64,000 nt of DNA, taken from Methylophaga sp. (lineage in GTDB: Bacteria; Pseudomonadota; Gammaproteobacteria; Nitrosococcales; Methylophagaceae). The position numbers were made by a program, and so were the translations under genes. The stretch is taken from the NCBI RefSeq assembly GCF_009711715.1, contig NZ_VENF01000004.1, forward strand, positions 248,001-312,000, given 5' to 3'. Shown here in pieces: positions 47,225 to 55,002 of this stretch. The number at the start of each line of letters is the position of its first letter. Within the stretch, counting starts at the first letter, position 1. The notes below the pieces were generated by a model, which was not told the origin of the DNA, searched no databases, and saw only the letters and a list, made by a program, of their open reading frames with translations.

Positions 47225-47716
47225 ATGGCTGAAGAAAACGCAACAGCAACGGGTGAAGAGCAAAAACCACGCTTTGTCATCCAGAAGGTTTACACCAAAG
47301 ACGTCTCATTTGAGTCACCGAACTCACCGGATATTTTCCGTGATGAATGGCGCCCCAAGCTGGATCTGCAACTGGGTAATGACTACAAACGCATCGATGA
47401 TGACAATCATGAAGTCATCCTGACGGTGATGGTCACAGCCAAGGTCGACGATAAGGTGGCTTTCCTGGTCGAAGTCAAGCAGGCTGGTATCTTCACTCTG
47501 ACCGGCTACAGCAATGAAGAAATGGGCCCGCTGCTGGGCAGCTACTGCCCCAACACGCTGTTCCCGTTTGTGCGTGAAGTGGTTTCCGATCTGGTCACCA
47601 AGGGCGGTTTCCCGCAGCTGGTGCTGGCGCCGGTTAACTTCGATGCCATGTATCTGCACAATAAAGAAAGAGCGCAGCAAGCCGCTAAGCAGGCACAATC
47701 TGAAGCGACCCACTGA
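47225..47716 (+). CDS. secB: Export chaperone SecB
   Basis: 163 residues from the ATG at 47225, which has GAAGGA upstream; the longer frame overlaps grxC. Family landmarks: RFVIQKVYTKDVSFESPNSP near 16-35, and PNTLFPFVREVVSDLVTKGGFPQL near 113-136, shown here in part. SecB holds unfolded preproteins for SecA. Its neighbours grxC and gpsA are the same as in E. coli. Confidence 0.96.
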   Translation: MAEENATATGEEQKPRFVIQKVYTKDVSFESPNSPDIFRDEWRPKLDLQLGNDYKRIDDDNHEVILTVMVTAKVDDKVAFLVEVKQAGIFTLTGYSNEEMGPLLGSYCPNTLFPFVREVVSDLVTKGGFPQLVLAPVNFDAMYLHNKERAQQAAKQAQSEATH

Positions 47717-47731
47717 ATAACAGGACAGCAC

Positions 47732-48751
47732 GTGGCTGAAAAGCTTTTACCGACGCTGGTTATCGGTGCTGGTGCCTGGGGAACGGCGCTGGCAATTGCG
47801 ATTGCCCGTAAAGGTCACGATGTCCGCCTGTGGGCGCGTGACCCTGAGCAGATTAAGCTGATGCAGGCCAGCCGCACTAACAGGCGTTACCTGCCCGATA
47901 TCCGTTTCCCCGATTCGCTGACCTTGGCCTCGGATCTGGAAACCTCGGTGCGTGAAGCCCGTCATGTCCTGATTTCTGTTCCCAGCAAATCTTTTGTCGA
48001 CACGCTCCGAACCATCAAGCCATTATTGCAGCCGGGTGTGCCGGTGAGCTGGGCGACCAAGGGGCTTACCGTCGATAAGGGGGAGTTTCTGCACGATGCC
48101 GCGCGGGAAGTGCTGGGAGAATCGCATTCGCTGGCGGTGATATCCGGGCCGTCGTTTGCCGCGGAAGTGGCCGCCAATCTGCCGACAGCAGTGACCGTGG
48201 CTTCACCGGATCAGGCGTTTGCCGATGCGCTGGTTGAGTTGCTGCATTCGCAGACACTACGAATCTATACCACTCACGATATCGTCGGCGTGCAAATCGG
48301 CGGCACAGTCAAAAATGTGCTGGCTATTGCAGCAGGCATCTCGGATGGTCTGGGTTTTGGCGCCAATGCCCGTGCTGCATTAATCACCCGCGGCATGGCT
48401 GAAATTCGGCGCCTTGCCGCCGCACTGGGCGCTGATCCTGAAACCCTGTTCGGTCTCGCCGGTATCGGTGATGTGATTCTGACCTGCACCGACGATCAGA
48501 GCCGTAACCGGCAACTGGGACTGGCGCTGGGCAGTGGTCTCAGGGTGGATGATGCCGTGAAACAGGTTGGCAAAACCGTTGAAGGCATGCATGCTGCCCG
48601 TGAAGTATTACTCCGTGCTAAACAGGTTGGTGTGGAAATGCCCATTGTCGAACAGGTATGCAAAATCCTGTTTGAGGGTTACGATCCGCGCGAATCAGTG
48701 CAGGCTTTATTGTGCAGGGAACAGAAAGCGGAAGTCAGGCGCCCTGTCTGA
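47732..48751 (+). CDS. gpsA: Glycerol-3-phosphate dehydrogenase [NAD(P)+]
   Basis: 339 residues from a GTG six bases after AGGA. The NAD(P) loop VIGAGAWGTALAIAIAR is near 11-27, the catalytic lysine is in GGTVKNVLAIAAGISDG, and GLAGIGDVILTCTDDQSRN follows. It makes sn-glycerol-3-phosphate for phospholipids; the partner acyltransferase gene plsY is 4 kb further on. It is 15 bp after secB. Confidence 0.96.
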   Translation: MAEKLLPTLVIGAGAWGTALAIAIARKGHDVRLWARDPEQIKLMQASRTNRRYLPDIRFPDSLTLASDLETSVREARHVLISVPSKSFVDTLRTIKPLLQPGVPVSWATKGLTVDKGEFLHDAAREVLGESHSLAVISGPSFAAEVAANLPTAVTVASPDQAFADALVELLHSQTLRIYTTHDIVGVQIGGTVKNVLAIAAGISDGLGFGANARAALITRGMAEIRRLAAALGADPETLFGLAGIGDVILTCTDDQSRNRQLGLALGSGLRVDDAVKQVGKTVEGMHAAREVLLRAKQVGVEMPIVEQVCKILFEGYDPRESVQALLCREQKAEVRRPV

Positions 48752-48782
48752 TAACCAGGTTAATTAAAAGAGGAACAATCTT

Positions 48783-49652
48783 ATGCGAGGCATTCTTAAG
48801 TACAGTGCGACGATTGCGACAGTCGTCATGCTCAGCCTGGGGTTGAGCGGCTGTGGTAATCCGCTCAAGAAAGATGAGCCCGAGATTACAGCAGAGGGCA
48901 AAACCGTATTCGAAGCCGGCTTGCAGTATGTGAAAGTCGTCGAGCGTGATGTAGCCGGGGTGGCCAACGATCATCCGTTTTCCATTTCCTCTGACAATAT
49001 GCGGACCGTACTGGAATCACTCTACGTGACCGAAACGGTGCTGTTTAACGAGCGTCAGGCGCCGTTATTCTCACCATTCGAGCTGCAGATTCTGAGTTCC
49101 GGCCTGTCTTCCGGCCTGGCCCGTGCCGAGTCTAATGAAGATGTTACATTCGTGACCATCGGTGCCCACCAGGGCGCACTGGCCAAGGAAAAGCAAACCA
49201 ACACCGGTCGTGTGTTCTACAGCGGTGGTCGTTTGAATATTATCTTCGGCAAGGTGCGTGAAGAATATCTGGATAAAGATCCTTACACCGGTCAGGAAAT
49301 CGATCGCCGTGTGAATCCGCTGCGTCCCGGTACCCGCCGCGCTGACTCCGAGCCCGAAGTGCGCGTGGCTCTGGATAACGGCCAGTCCTACTACACTGAC
49401 CCGGAAACCGGTGAAGAGCGTACCGACTGGATTGTGATCGATATCCCGACCGTACTGGCCACCATGGCTGAACGTGAAGCCAGCACCCAGGACGGCACAT
49501 TGAGCCCTGAACTGCGTGAAGATATTGCCCGTAACAAGCAGGAAACCAGCAATCTGCGTGAAGATATGGCCAATATCAAGGAAGTCTTGTTTGAAATGAG
49601 CGATAAGCTCGACAAGCTGCAAAAAGAGCTGGATGCAATGAAGTCGGAGTAA
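48783..49652 (+). CDS. Predicted lipoprotein with C-terminal coiled coil, unknown function
   Basis: 289 residues. A lipobox LSGC with Cys24 follows a signal helix, and Ser/Gly after it do not suggest inner-membrane retention, so it is probably sent to the outer membrane. The middle (about 100-205) looks globular, with the motif FVTIGAHQGALAKEKQTNTG. Residues 205-245 form a variable acidic linker, and 250-289 are a heptad-type coiled coil (REDMANIKEVLFEMSDKLDK), a likely oligomerisation or partner-binding segment. I do not recognise the family. It is transcribed from or after gpsA and ends at a terminator. Confidence 0.75.
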   Translation: MRGILKYSATIATVVMLSLGLSGCGNPLKKDEPEITAEGKTVFEAGLQYVKVVERDVAGVANDHPFSISSDNMRTVLESLYVTETVLFNERQAPLFSPFELQILSSGLSSGLARAESNEDVTFVTIGAHQGALAKEKQTNTGRVFYSGGRLNIIFGKVREEYLDKDPYTGQEIDRRVNPLRPGTRRADSEPEVRVALDNGQSYYTDPETGEERTDWIVIDIPTVLATMAEREASTQDGTLSPELREDIARNKQETSNLREDMANIKEVLFEMSDKLDKLQKELDAMKSE

Positions 49653-49670
49653 TCCGGGCTCAAAGCTAAC

Positions 49671-49697
49671 AAAAGGCGCCTCCGGGCGCCTTTTTTG
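49671..49697. terminator. Bidirectional terminator between the lipoprotein and the methyltransferase gene
   Basis: AAAAGGCGCC-TCCG-GGCGCC followed by six T: a GC-rich 6-bp stem with A and T runs on opposite sides, placed in the 47-bp gap between convergent genes. Confidence 0.85.
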
Positions 49698-49699
49698 TT

Positions 49700-50872
49700 T
49701 TACAGCTGGTAACGCCGATCCTGCATTTGCAGGCGGGGTAACAAATCGAGATCACGGCAAAGTGACAACACTTTGAATTGATGGCCCATCGCGCCGGGCA
49801 TCAGGAGCTGTTTGAGTGCGCTGCTATGCTTGAGCCAATCAACAGGGTCGGATTCCTGTTCCAGTTCAGTGGCCAGCAGGGTGATATCGCCGGCCAGCAG
49901 AAAATCGCTCTGCTCATGAAAGCCCGTCACATCAAGGCCGTTCGCCAGTGCCTGTTCAGCGAGTGCCGTAAAGTCGATATGGGCGGTAATATCCTGCAGG
50001 CCTTGCAGCACTAATGGGTTATCATGCGCCTGCTGTCGATAATAGCAGCGTAGCGTGCCCTGAGTCCGCTCTGGGCGGTAATACTCAGCGAACGGATAGC
50101 CATAGTCGATTATAAAAATCGCGCCCTGAGAGAGGCTGTCAGCGACGCTCTGCAACCAGTCGGTGGCGAACAGGTTCACCTCAGTCTGATAACGCTGCGC
50201 GCCAATCTGCTTACGGATGTCTGCTGCCCGGTTCAGCAGTCTCGGGTCTTCAATCGCTTTGTTCTGCCAGCCAAAGCCGTCTGAAGTTATACTCACCCCC
50301 TGCTCTGTCACACCCTCTTCGCTGAATTCCAGCAGATGCACCGGCATCGCATCACAGACTTCATTGGCAAGCATAATGCCTTTAAAGTCGGATGGCATGT
50401 TTGTCAGCCAGACAACGCGTTCCGCCAAAGTCGGTAAATGTTTTTCAATCAGCTCACGCTGCTTCTGCTGCAGATCGGCGCTGGTTTCGAGGATGAGATA
50501 GTGATCCGGTAATGCATCCAGCTGCTTCAGCTGCTGCAAAATATCGACGGCAAGCTTGCCGCTGCCGGCGCCGAATTCAAGCATATCAAACTGAGCAAGC
50601 TGGCGGCCGATATCAGCAATATGAACCGCCAGCGCCCGGCCGAATAAAGGGGATATTTCCGGCGCCGTGGTAAAGTCACCCCCTGCTCCCAGCTTGTGAC
50701 TGCCGGCACTGTAATAACCCAGACCGGGGGTATACAGACAGTCGTGCATATAGTCGGCGAAACTGAGCCAGCCGCCCTGCTGCTCAATCCTTGCAGCAAT
50801 CTGCCGTTTGAGCTGGTCACTATAGTCTTGCGCCTGCGGGTCATCCGCCGCTATCGTTACGAAATCAGTCAT
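49700..50872 (-). CDS. SAM-dependent methyltransferase, MidA/NDUFAF7-like
   Basis: 390 residues from the ATG at 50870-50872; the 25-residue longer frame is unlikely because it reaches into the divergent folM start. The family's N-terminal block (GWLSFADYMHDCLYTPGLGYY near 34-54) and GDFTTAPEISPLFGRALA are followed by the SAM site MLEFGAGSGKLAVDIL. The mitochondrial homologue NDUFAF7 methylates an arginine of complex I; bacterial substrates are unknown. Promoter and folM share only a 16-bp gap with it, on opposite strands. Confidence 0.88.
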   Translation of the reverse strand: MTDFVTIAADDPQAQDYSDQLKRQIAARIEQQGGWLSFADYMHDCLYTPGLGYYSAGSHKLGAGGDFTTAPEISPLFGRALAVHIADIGRQLAQFDMLEFGAGSGKLAVDILQQLKQLDALPDHYLILETSADLQQKQRELIEKHLPTLAERVVWLTNMPSDFKGIMLANEVCDAMPVHLLEFSEEGVTEQGVSITSDGFGWQNKAIEDPRLLNRAADIRKQIGAQRYQTEVNLFATDWLQSVADSLSQGAIFIIDYGYPFAEYYRPERTQGTLRCYYRQQAHDNPLVLQGLQDITAHIDFTALAEQALANGLDVTGFHEQSDFLLAGDITLLATELEQESDPVDWLKHSSALKQLLMPGAMGHQFKVLSLCRDLDLLPRLQMQDRRYQL

Positions 50873-50888
50873 TGAAGAGGATAAGTCG

Positions 50889-51608
50889 TTGCAAAAAAAG
50901 GTTCTGGTAACCGGCACCAGCCGCCGGATTGGTCTGCATATCGCCAAGCGACTGCATGAGGACGGTTACGCTGTACTGGCACATTACCGCAGCGAGACCG
51001 AAGGTGTCCAAGAATTACGTGCTCTGGGCATTGAAACGATTTATGCCGCCTTTGACAGCCGTGACAATATTCTCGATTTTGTCACCCGTCTGCGTCAGCA
51101 ATATCGCGGCCTGAGGGCGATAATCCATAATGCTTCGACCTTCACCCCCACCGATGAAGAGCTGGCCCGCGCCGCAGAACAGTACGAGCAGTTTTTCTAC
51201 GTGCATATGCTGGCGCCCTTCCTGATTAATCAGGGGCTGCATGATCGGCTGCAGGGTGATGATGGCAAACCGGCCGATATTATTCATATCACCGATATCA
51301 ACGTTGAAAATCCAACGCCACGCTTTGATATCTATGGTACGACGAAAGCCGGTCTGCATAATATGACGCTGGCGCTGGCCAAGAAATTTGCGCCGGACAT
51401 CAAGGTCAATGCGGTGGCGCCGGGACCGGTGCTATTCACCGAATCACATAGTGAGGAAGTCAGACAGGCAATGATGGCGGAGACACCGCTGGGCTGTGAA
51501 GGTGGTGCGGAACCGGTTTATCTGGCGTTGAAAAGCATCCTGGATAATTCCTTCCTGACCGGGGTGTCAATCCCGGTGGATGGTGGCCGCCGTCTCTCCA
51601 AACGTTAA
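50889..51608 (+). CDS. folM: FolM-like short-chain reductase (dihydromonapterin reductase)
   Basis: 239 residues from a TTG. SDR fold with the pteridine-reductase type nucleotide motif TGTSRRIGLHIAKRL at 8-22 (TGxxRRIG), the active-site Tyr-Lys in DIYGTTKAG (near 152-156), and the C-terminal GVSIPVDGGRRL. E. coli FolM reduces dihydromonapterin and can substitute weakly for DHFR. Its neighbours folK and folB support a pterin role. Because folA is also present, it is not needed as the only DHFR. The 3' end overlaps folK by 42 bp. Confidence 0.85.
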   Translation: MQKKVLVTGTSRRIGLHIAKRLHEDGYAVLAHYRSETEGVQELRALGIETIYAAFDSRDNILDFVTRLRQQYRGLRAIIHNASTFTPTDEELARAAEQYEQFFYVHMLAPFLINQGLHDRLQGDDGKPADIIHITDINVENPTPRFDIYGTTKAGLHNMTLALAKKFAPDIKVNAVAPGPVLFTESHSEEVRQAMMAETPLGCEGGAEPVYLALKSILDNSFLTGVSIPVDGGRRLSKR

Positions 51609-52073
51609 TCCGTCAGTACTGACCAGCGTGCCCTTTTGCATGATCGGTGTAGTGGCAGCGTCTGTCAGAAAGGCGCGGAGCTCGTTAATCAGCGGATACA
51701 GGAAGTATTCATCGGTGAGACTGCTGGCGCTGCGCTGCCAGTCATCAGGGCTGCTGAAATGAGCCAGGATATCAATATCGGCGGGTCGATCTTTCAGTTT
51801 GCTGTTGGGATCTTCGCGGTCGCGGCCCAGTTCGACTTCAATCTTATTGCAGATGGCCTTCAGAGCGGCCTCTTCCATATCGGTTTCAAGAAAGGCTACG
51901 GCATTAAGAAAATCCCGGTGACTGTTCATGCCCACCGGCGGAATATGCAGCACCCGGCTCAGATGCAAAGCATCGAAATGGCGCAGTAACTGCCGTACAA
52001 TCGCCGCAAAATTATGCTGTGGATTGATATTACTGCCCAGCCCGAGCAGATAGCCGCCTGCCAGTTCTGTCAT
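51567..52073 (-). CDS. folK: 6-hydroxymethyl-7,8-dihydropterin pyrophosphokinase
   Basis: 168 residues. Start GGYLLGLGSNINPQHNFAAI has the GLGSN motif, and the ATP/metal loop is DREDPNSKLKDRPADIDILAHF (about 80-101) with the two metal aspartates. It pyrophosphorylates hydroxymethyl-dihydropterin before dihydropteroate synthase. It is convergent with folM (42 bp overlap), and its ATG overlaps the folB stop by one base. Confidence 0.94.
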   Translation of the reverse strand: MTELAGGYLLGLGSNINPQHNFAAIVRQLLRHFDALHLSRVLHIPPVGMNSHRDFLNAVAFLETDMEEAALKAICNKIEVELGRDREDPNSKLKDRPADIDILAHFSSPDDWQRSASSLTDEYFLYPLINELRAFLTDAATTPIMQKGTLVSTDGLTFGETAATIHRD

Positions 52074-52423
52074 CAGCGGCTGCGCTCAATTACTATTCGT
52101 GCTGTGTTCTGACCATGCAGTGCGACCGGTTTGCTCAGCGTCAATTTAAGCCGGGGAATCGCAAACTGCTCCAGCAGCATGGCACAAAGATCTTCTGCCA
52201 GCGTTTCGATAAGCAGGTATTCGCTGGCTTTGACAAAAGCGACAATGCGCTGGGCGACAGCACCATAGTCGAGGGTTTTATTGATGTCATCGGATTCGGC
52301 AGCGGGTCTGATATCCCAGTCCATTTCCAGGTCAAACGTCAGCGTCTGCTGCGTCTGGCGTTCCCAGTCGTAAATGCCGATAATCGTGTCAATTTTCAGG
52401 TCGTTAAGAAATATTTTGTCCAT
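52073..52423 (-). CDS. folB: Dihydroneopterin aldolase
   Basis: 116 residues, tunnelling fold. The sequence MDKIFLNDLKIDTIIGIYDW with the catalytic glutamate region IGIYDWERQTQQ and ALHGQNTARIVIE ends matches FolB. It cleaves dihydroneopterin to hydroxymethyl-dihydropterin, one step before FolK, and the two genes are coupled. The 77-bp gap to plsY on the other strand is the likely shared promoter region. Confidence 0.94.
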   Translation of the reverse strand: MDKIFLNDLKIDTIIGIYDWERQTQQTLTFDLEMDWDIRPAAESDDINKTLDYGAVAQRIVAFVKASEYLLIETLAEDLCAMLLEQFAIPRLKLTLSKPVALHGQNTARIVIERSR

Positions 52424-52500
52424 GAATCAAGCTGCTTGCTGGTGGCAATCCGGTTGGCGACCTATAATGTCGCATCAGTTATAACAGGTCGCATCATATC

Positions 52501-53094
52501 ATGCTGGAAACATACGCCTTACCCAGTAGCCTTTTGCTGGTTGCTTATCTATTCGGTTCGCTGAACAGTGCCATTGTCCTGTGCAAGCTGGCTTCTTTGC
52601 CCGACCCGCGTACACAGGGCTCGGGTAATCCCGGGGCGACCAATGTGCTGCGTTTCGGTGGTAAAAAACTGGCGGCCACGGTGTTGTTCTTTGATGTGCT
52701 CAAGGGCGTGATTCCGGTTGTCATTGCCCATCTGCTGGGCCTGGATATGGTCTGGGTGGCAGCCACGGCCTTTGCAGCCTTTGTGGGCCATCTGTTCCCG
52801 GTATTTTTCCAGTTTCAGGGGGGTAAAGGCGTAGCGACCGCTCTCGGCGGATTTCTTGCCCTGTCCCCTGCGCTGGCCGGTGCCGGTCTGCTGACCTGGC
52901 TTGTTGTGTTTGCGATAAGCCGGATTTCGTCGCTGTCTGCCTTGACGGCGGCAGCTTTGACACCGGTTTATAGCCTGTGGATTATCGACAGTGTGCCGGC
53001 GCGCTGGGTGATCCTGGTTACGGCACTCATGCTAATAGTCCGCCACCATGGCAACATCCGTCGCCTGCTGGCCGGGCAGGAAGGTAAGTCCTAA
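52501..53094 (+). CDS. plsY: Acyl-phosphate:glycerol-3-phosphate acyltransferase PlsY
   Basis: 197 residues with about five membrane helices. Family motifs are visible: [12 protein letters not shown] (near 18), [15 protein letters not shown] (near 36-50) for substrate binding, and [16 protein letters not shown] (near 103-118). It transfers acyl from acyl-phosphate to glycerol-3-phosphate, the first step of phospholipid synthesis, using the product of gpsA. Convergent with tsaD, overlapping 4 bp. Confidence 0.95.
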   Translation: MLETYALPSSLLLVAYLFGSLNSAIVLCKLASLPDPRTQGSGNPGATNVLRFGGKKLAATVLFFDVLKGVIPVVIAHLLGLDMVWVAATAFAAFVGHLFPVFFQFQGGKGVATALGGFLALSPALAGAGLLTWLVVFAISRISSLSALTAAALTPVYSLWIIDSVPARWVILVTALMLIVRHHGNIRRLLAGQEGKS

Positions 53095-54098
53095 GGCGGG
53101 GTTAATTCATCCAGCGGCCAGCGGGGTCTGACACTGAAAGTCGGTGTATCCTGCATCTGCATCGCCTGTTTGCGGATGGCGCCGGCAAAGGCAATCATCG
53201 CCCCGTTATCACTGCAGAACTGCTGTCGTGGATAAAAGACTTCCACCCCGGGCATTGCATCCAGCTTTTCACGTAGAGCTTTATTGGCGCTGACGCCACC
53301 CGCCACCACCAGGCGTTTATGGCCGGTCTGTTTCAGCGCCCTTTTGCATTTAATTGCCAGCGTATCCACTACTGCAGTCTGGAAAGCCAGACAAATATCC
53401 GCTTTGTCCTGTTCTGTCTGTTCACTGTTAAGCCAGGTATTCATGGCAAAGGTTTTGAGACCACTGAAGCTGAAATCGAGACCGGGACGGTTGGTCATCG
53501 GCCTTGGGAATTCATAACGATCCGGCGTGCCCTGCTCGGCTTTGGCAGCGAGATAGGGGCCGCCGGGGTAGTCCATGCCCAGCAGTTTGGCCGTCTTGTC
53601 GAACGCCTCACCCACCGCATCATCAATCGACTCGCCCAGCAGCACGTATTCACCAACGGCTTTCACATCGACCAGCAGCGTGTGACCACCTGAGACCAGC
53701 AGCGAGACAAACGGGAATTCAGGTGCCCGGTCTTCAAGGAGCGGTGACAGCAAGTGCCCTTCCATATGATTGATAGCCAGCGCTGGTTTACCCAATGCCC
53801 AGGCAATGCTGCGGCCGATAGCGGCACCAACCAGCAATGCACCCGCCAGACCCGGTCCGGAAGTGTAGGCCACGGCATCAATATCATCACGTTCAAGACC
53901 CGCCTGCTCCAGCACTTCTTCAATGAGTGGCAGGGTTTTGCGGATATGGTCCCGTGAGGCAAGTTCCGGCACCACACCGCCGTACTCGGCGTGCAGTTCT
54001 ATCTGACTGAATAAAGCATGGGCCAGCAGGCCTTTGTCGGTGTCGTAGAGGGCGACGCCGGTTTCATCACAGGAAGATTCGATGCCTAAAACACGCAT
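53091..54098 (-). CDS. tsaD: tRNA N6-adenosine threonylcarbamoyltransferase TsaD
   Basis: 335 residues, the usual length. Start [19 protein letters not shown]; the metal-binding histidines are in [11 protein letters not shown] (near 109-113), and ASKF-type loop is [20 protein letters not shown]. With TsaB, TsaC and TsaE it makes t6A at position 37 of ANN-decoding tRNAs. It is divergent from rpsU, the widely conserved arrangement. Confidence 0.96.
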   Translation of the reverse strand: MRVLGIESSCDETGVALYDTDKGLLAHALFSQIELHAEYGGVVPELASRDHIRKTLPLIEEVLEQAGLERDDIDAVAYTSGPGLAGALLVGAAIGRSIAWALGKPALAINHMEGHLLSPLLEDRAPEFPFVSLLVSGGHTLLVDVKAVGEYVLLGESIDDAVGEAFDKTAKLLGMDYPGGPYLAAKAEQGTPDRYEFPRPMTNRPGLDFSFSGLKTFAMNTWLNSEQTEQDKADICLAFQTAVVDTLAIKCKRALKQTGHKRLVVAGGVSANKALREKLDAMPGVEVFYPRQQFCSDNGAMIAFAGAIRKQAMQMQDTPTFSVRPRWPLDELTPP

Positions 54099-54167
54099 TT
54101 CTGATCCGCTTTCATTTTGAGAACAGACACTATTATGCCTTTTTTGAAATTAAAGTGATTTAACTGT

Positions 54168-54195
54168 TTGCTTTCTGGTTGATATTTCGTACAAT
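54168..54195 (+). promoter_or_regulatory. Sigma-70 promoter for the rpsU-dnaG-rpoD operon
   Basis: -35 TTGCTT (54168-54173) and -10 TACAAT (54190-54195), 16-bp spacer, 40 bp before the rpsU ATG. TACAAT matches 5 of 6 consensus bases. It lies in the 136-bp gap to tsaD, as in other gammaproteobacteria. Confidence 0.6.
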
Positions 54196-54234
54196 TGGAG
54201 GTTTTCCAAACATGAATTGAGTAGGGAATCATTA

Positions 54235-54450
54235 ATGCCTTCAGTACGAGTAAAAGAAAACGAGCCATTTGACGTTGCACTGCGTCGTTTCAAACGCTCT
54301 TGTGAAAAAGCCGGTACCGTTGCAGAAGCACGTGCCCGCGAAGCTTACGAAAAACCAACCACTGCCCGCAAACGCGCTGCAGCTGCGGCAGTTAAACGCC
54401 ACCAGAAGAAACTGGCTCGCGAAAACGCCAGCCGCGTTCGCCTCTACTAA
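54235..54450 (+). CDS. rpsU: 30S ribosomal protein S21
   Basis: 71 residues from the ATG at 54235, eight bases after AGGG; the longer ORF is not used. [20 protein letters not shown] and the basic Arg/Lys/Ala helix through to RVRLY match bacterial S21, which binds near the anti-Shine-Dalgarno region. First gene of the macromolecular synthesis operon, ahead of yqeY, dnaG and rpoD. Confidence 0.98.
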   Translation: MPSVRVKENEPFDVALRRFKRSCEKAGTVAEARAREAYEKPTTARKRAAAAAVKRHQKKLARENASRVRLY

Positions 54451-54470
54451 CCGCATTCGGTAAACACACG

Positions 54471-54932
54471 ATGCCTGCAGAAGCCAGCCCACTGAAAGTC
54501 ACTATCATGGACAGCGTCAAGGACGCGATGCGCGCTAAAGAAAAAGAGCGCCTCAGCGTGCTGCGCCAGATTACGGCGGCTATCAAGCAGGTAGAGGTCG
54601 ACAATCGCGCCGATTTGTCTGATGACGATATTGTGGTCATTTTAACTAAAATGACCAAGCAGCGCCGTGAAGCCTTAGACCAATACGAGCAGGCCGGTCG
54701 TGATGATCTGGCAGCGATTGAAAAGGCTGAACTGAAAGTCATCGAAGAGTTCATGCCGGCTCAGCTGAGTGATGAAGAAGTGGCTGAAGCTATTGACGCT
54801 GCGATTAAAGAGACCAATGCCAGCAGTGCAAAAGATATGGGCGCAGTGATGAATGTACTGCGGCCGAAACTTCAGGGTCGTGCCGATATGGGCGCGGTCA
54901 GTGGTAAAGTCAAGGCAGTGCTGAACCAGTAA
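54471..54932 (+). CDS. yqeY: GatB/YqeY domain protein
   Basis: 153 residues. SPLKVTIMDSVKDAMRAKEK at the start, RLSVLRQITAAIKQVEVDN (about 24-42) and KVIEEFMPAQLSDEEVAEAID (near 87-107) fit the YqeY family, which corresponds to the tail domain of the GatB amidotransferase. Bacteria commonly carry it between rpsU and dnaG. Its role is unproven; tRNA-dependent amidation or tRNA binding has been suggested. Confidence 0.92.
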   Translation: MPAEASPLKVTIMDSVKDAMRAKEKERLSVLRQITAAIKQVEVDNRADLSDDDIVVILTKMTKQRREALDQYEQAGRDDLAAIEKAELKVIEEFMPAQLSDEEVAEAIDAAIKETNASSAKDMGAVMNVLRPKLQGRADMGAVSGKVKAVLNQ

Positions 54933-55002
54933 ATCCCTTGCTGTGCGTTGTCCGCCACGACGGGTTTAATCTTTGCACTGAATTTCAGCCATAATAGTGC
55001 TT

